From Anaeromyxobacteraceae bacterium (lineage in GTDB: Bacteria; Myxococcota; Myxococcia; Myxococcales; Anaeromyxobacteraceae): a stretch of DNA of 9,115 nucleotides. Below, one piece after another: positions 8,607 to 9,115 of this stretch; within the stretch, counting starts at the first letter, position 1, and every line of letters starts with the position of its first letter. The translations under genes and the position numbers were made by a program. The stretch covers positions 1 through 9,115 of the forward strand of contig DAIEMM010000481.1 of NCBI GenBank assembly GCA_027349605.1. Direction: 5' to 3'. Under the pieces are notes generated by a model. It saw only the letters and a program-made list of their open reading frames with translations. It made no database searches and was not told the origin of the DNA.

Positions 8607-9115
8607 GTGCTCCGGCTCACCTTCCTCGGCACCTCGGGTGCCATGCCCACCGCCACCCGGAACCTCTCCGGGCTCTCGGTGCGCCACGGGCGCGAGCACT
8701 ACCTGTTCGACTGCGGCGAGGGCACCCAGCGCCAGATGATCCGGTTCGGGACCGGCTTCGACGTCACCGCCATCTGCTTCACCCACTTCCACGCCGACCA
8801 CTACATCGGGGCCATCGGCTTCGTGCGGACCCTCTCCATGCTGGGGAGGGGGCGGCCCCTCGACGTGTACGGCCCGGCGCCGGCGCGGCCCTTCCTGGAG
8901 GAGCTGCTGCTCCGCGGAACCGACCCCCTGGCCTTCGAGGTCCGCATCCACGAGGTGAACCCGGGGGACGAGATCCGGCGCGACGGCGCGACGCTCCGCC
9001 CCTGGGCCACGCACCACCGCATCACCTCGGTGGGCTGGGTGCTGGACGAGGACGCGCGCCCCGGGCGTTTCCACCCGGAGCGGGCCCGCGAGGCCGGGGT
9101 GCCCGAGGGGGAGCT
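8607..9115 (+). CDS. rnz: Ribonuclease Z (tRNA 3' processing endonuclease), 5' part
   Basis: A frame opens at GTG 8607 and runs off the right edge, giving 169 residues of a protein that is usually about 300 long. It belongs to the metallo-beta-lactamase fold RNase Z/ElaC family, which cuts tRNA precursors just after the discriminator base. The N-terminal strand LTFLGTSGAMPT (4-15), FDCGEGTQRQM (34-44) and the zinc motif THFHADH (59-65, ligands His60, His62, Asp64, His65) are all in place. The later His ligands lie beyond the window. GTG is preferred to the ATG at 8643 because the latter would cut off the conserved first strand. The site before it is weak (CTCGGGA), and the gene lies 9 nt after copy B, so coupling is plausible. 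Identification is strong, though some related phosphodiesterases share the motif. Confidence 0.93.
   Translation, partial: MLRLTFLGTSGAMPTATRNLSGLSVRHGREHYLFDCGEGTQRQMIRFGTGFDVTAICFTHFHADHYIGAIGFVRTLSMLGRGRPLDVYGPAPARPFLEELLLRGTDPLAFEVRIHEVNPGDEIRRDGATLRPWATHHRITSVGWVLDEDARPGRFHPERAREAGVPEGE

Noticed and set aside
6594..9074. An 826-codon open frame on the - strand opposite copy B and rnz
   Set aside because: Same low-complexity composition; it lies antisense to two genes with clear family motifs, and no motif of its own is seen.

Overview
The window is very GC-rich DNA (by eye about 70%, with G or C at most third codon positions). It is packed with genes on one strand, with small gaps and GTG/TTG as well as ATG starts. 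This style, together with the gene content, fits a high-GC bacterium such as a member of the Myxococcota (Anaeromyxobacter-like). That placement is inferred from style and content; no rRNA or other marker gene is present to confirm it.

Layout, all on the + strand: (1) the 3' end of a probable FAD-dependent oxidoreductase, 2-199; (2) gpsA, NAD(P)H-dependent glycerol-3-phosphate dehydrogenase, 277-1275; (3) an M3 (thimet oligopeptidase-type) zinc peptidase with a TTG start, 1279-3162; (4, 5) two ABC-2 type permeases, 3165-3962 and 3972-4760; (6, 7) two tandem membrane proteins of exactly 632 codons each, 4786-6684 and 6699-8597, each with a TMTC/PMT-like GT-C membrane domain followed by TPR repeats; (8) the 5' part of rnz (RNase Z), 8607 to beyond the window end.

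From gpsA to rnz the gaps are 3, 2, 9, 25, 14 and 9 nt, with no room for a terminator. The seven genes could therefore be one transcript, although their known roles (phospholipid precursor, peptide degradation, export, glycosylation, tRNA 3' processing) are not one pathway. The only gap large enough for an ordinary promoter is 200-276.

Two points stand out. The permease pair has no ATP-binding partner in the window; the place where such a gene often sits is occupied by a peptidase. The two TMTC-like/TPR proteins are clearly a gene duplication that has diverged (66 of the last 112 residues are identical by hand count), including next to the catalytic-type Asp motif in the first extracytoplasmic loop. 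A working hypothesis is that these two are envelope glycosyltransferases using lipid-linked sugars, possibly linked to what the transporter moves; nothing in the sequence proves that link. No tRNA, rRNA, CRISPR array, insertion sequence or inverted-repeat terminator was seen.
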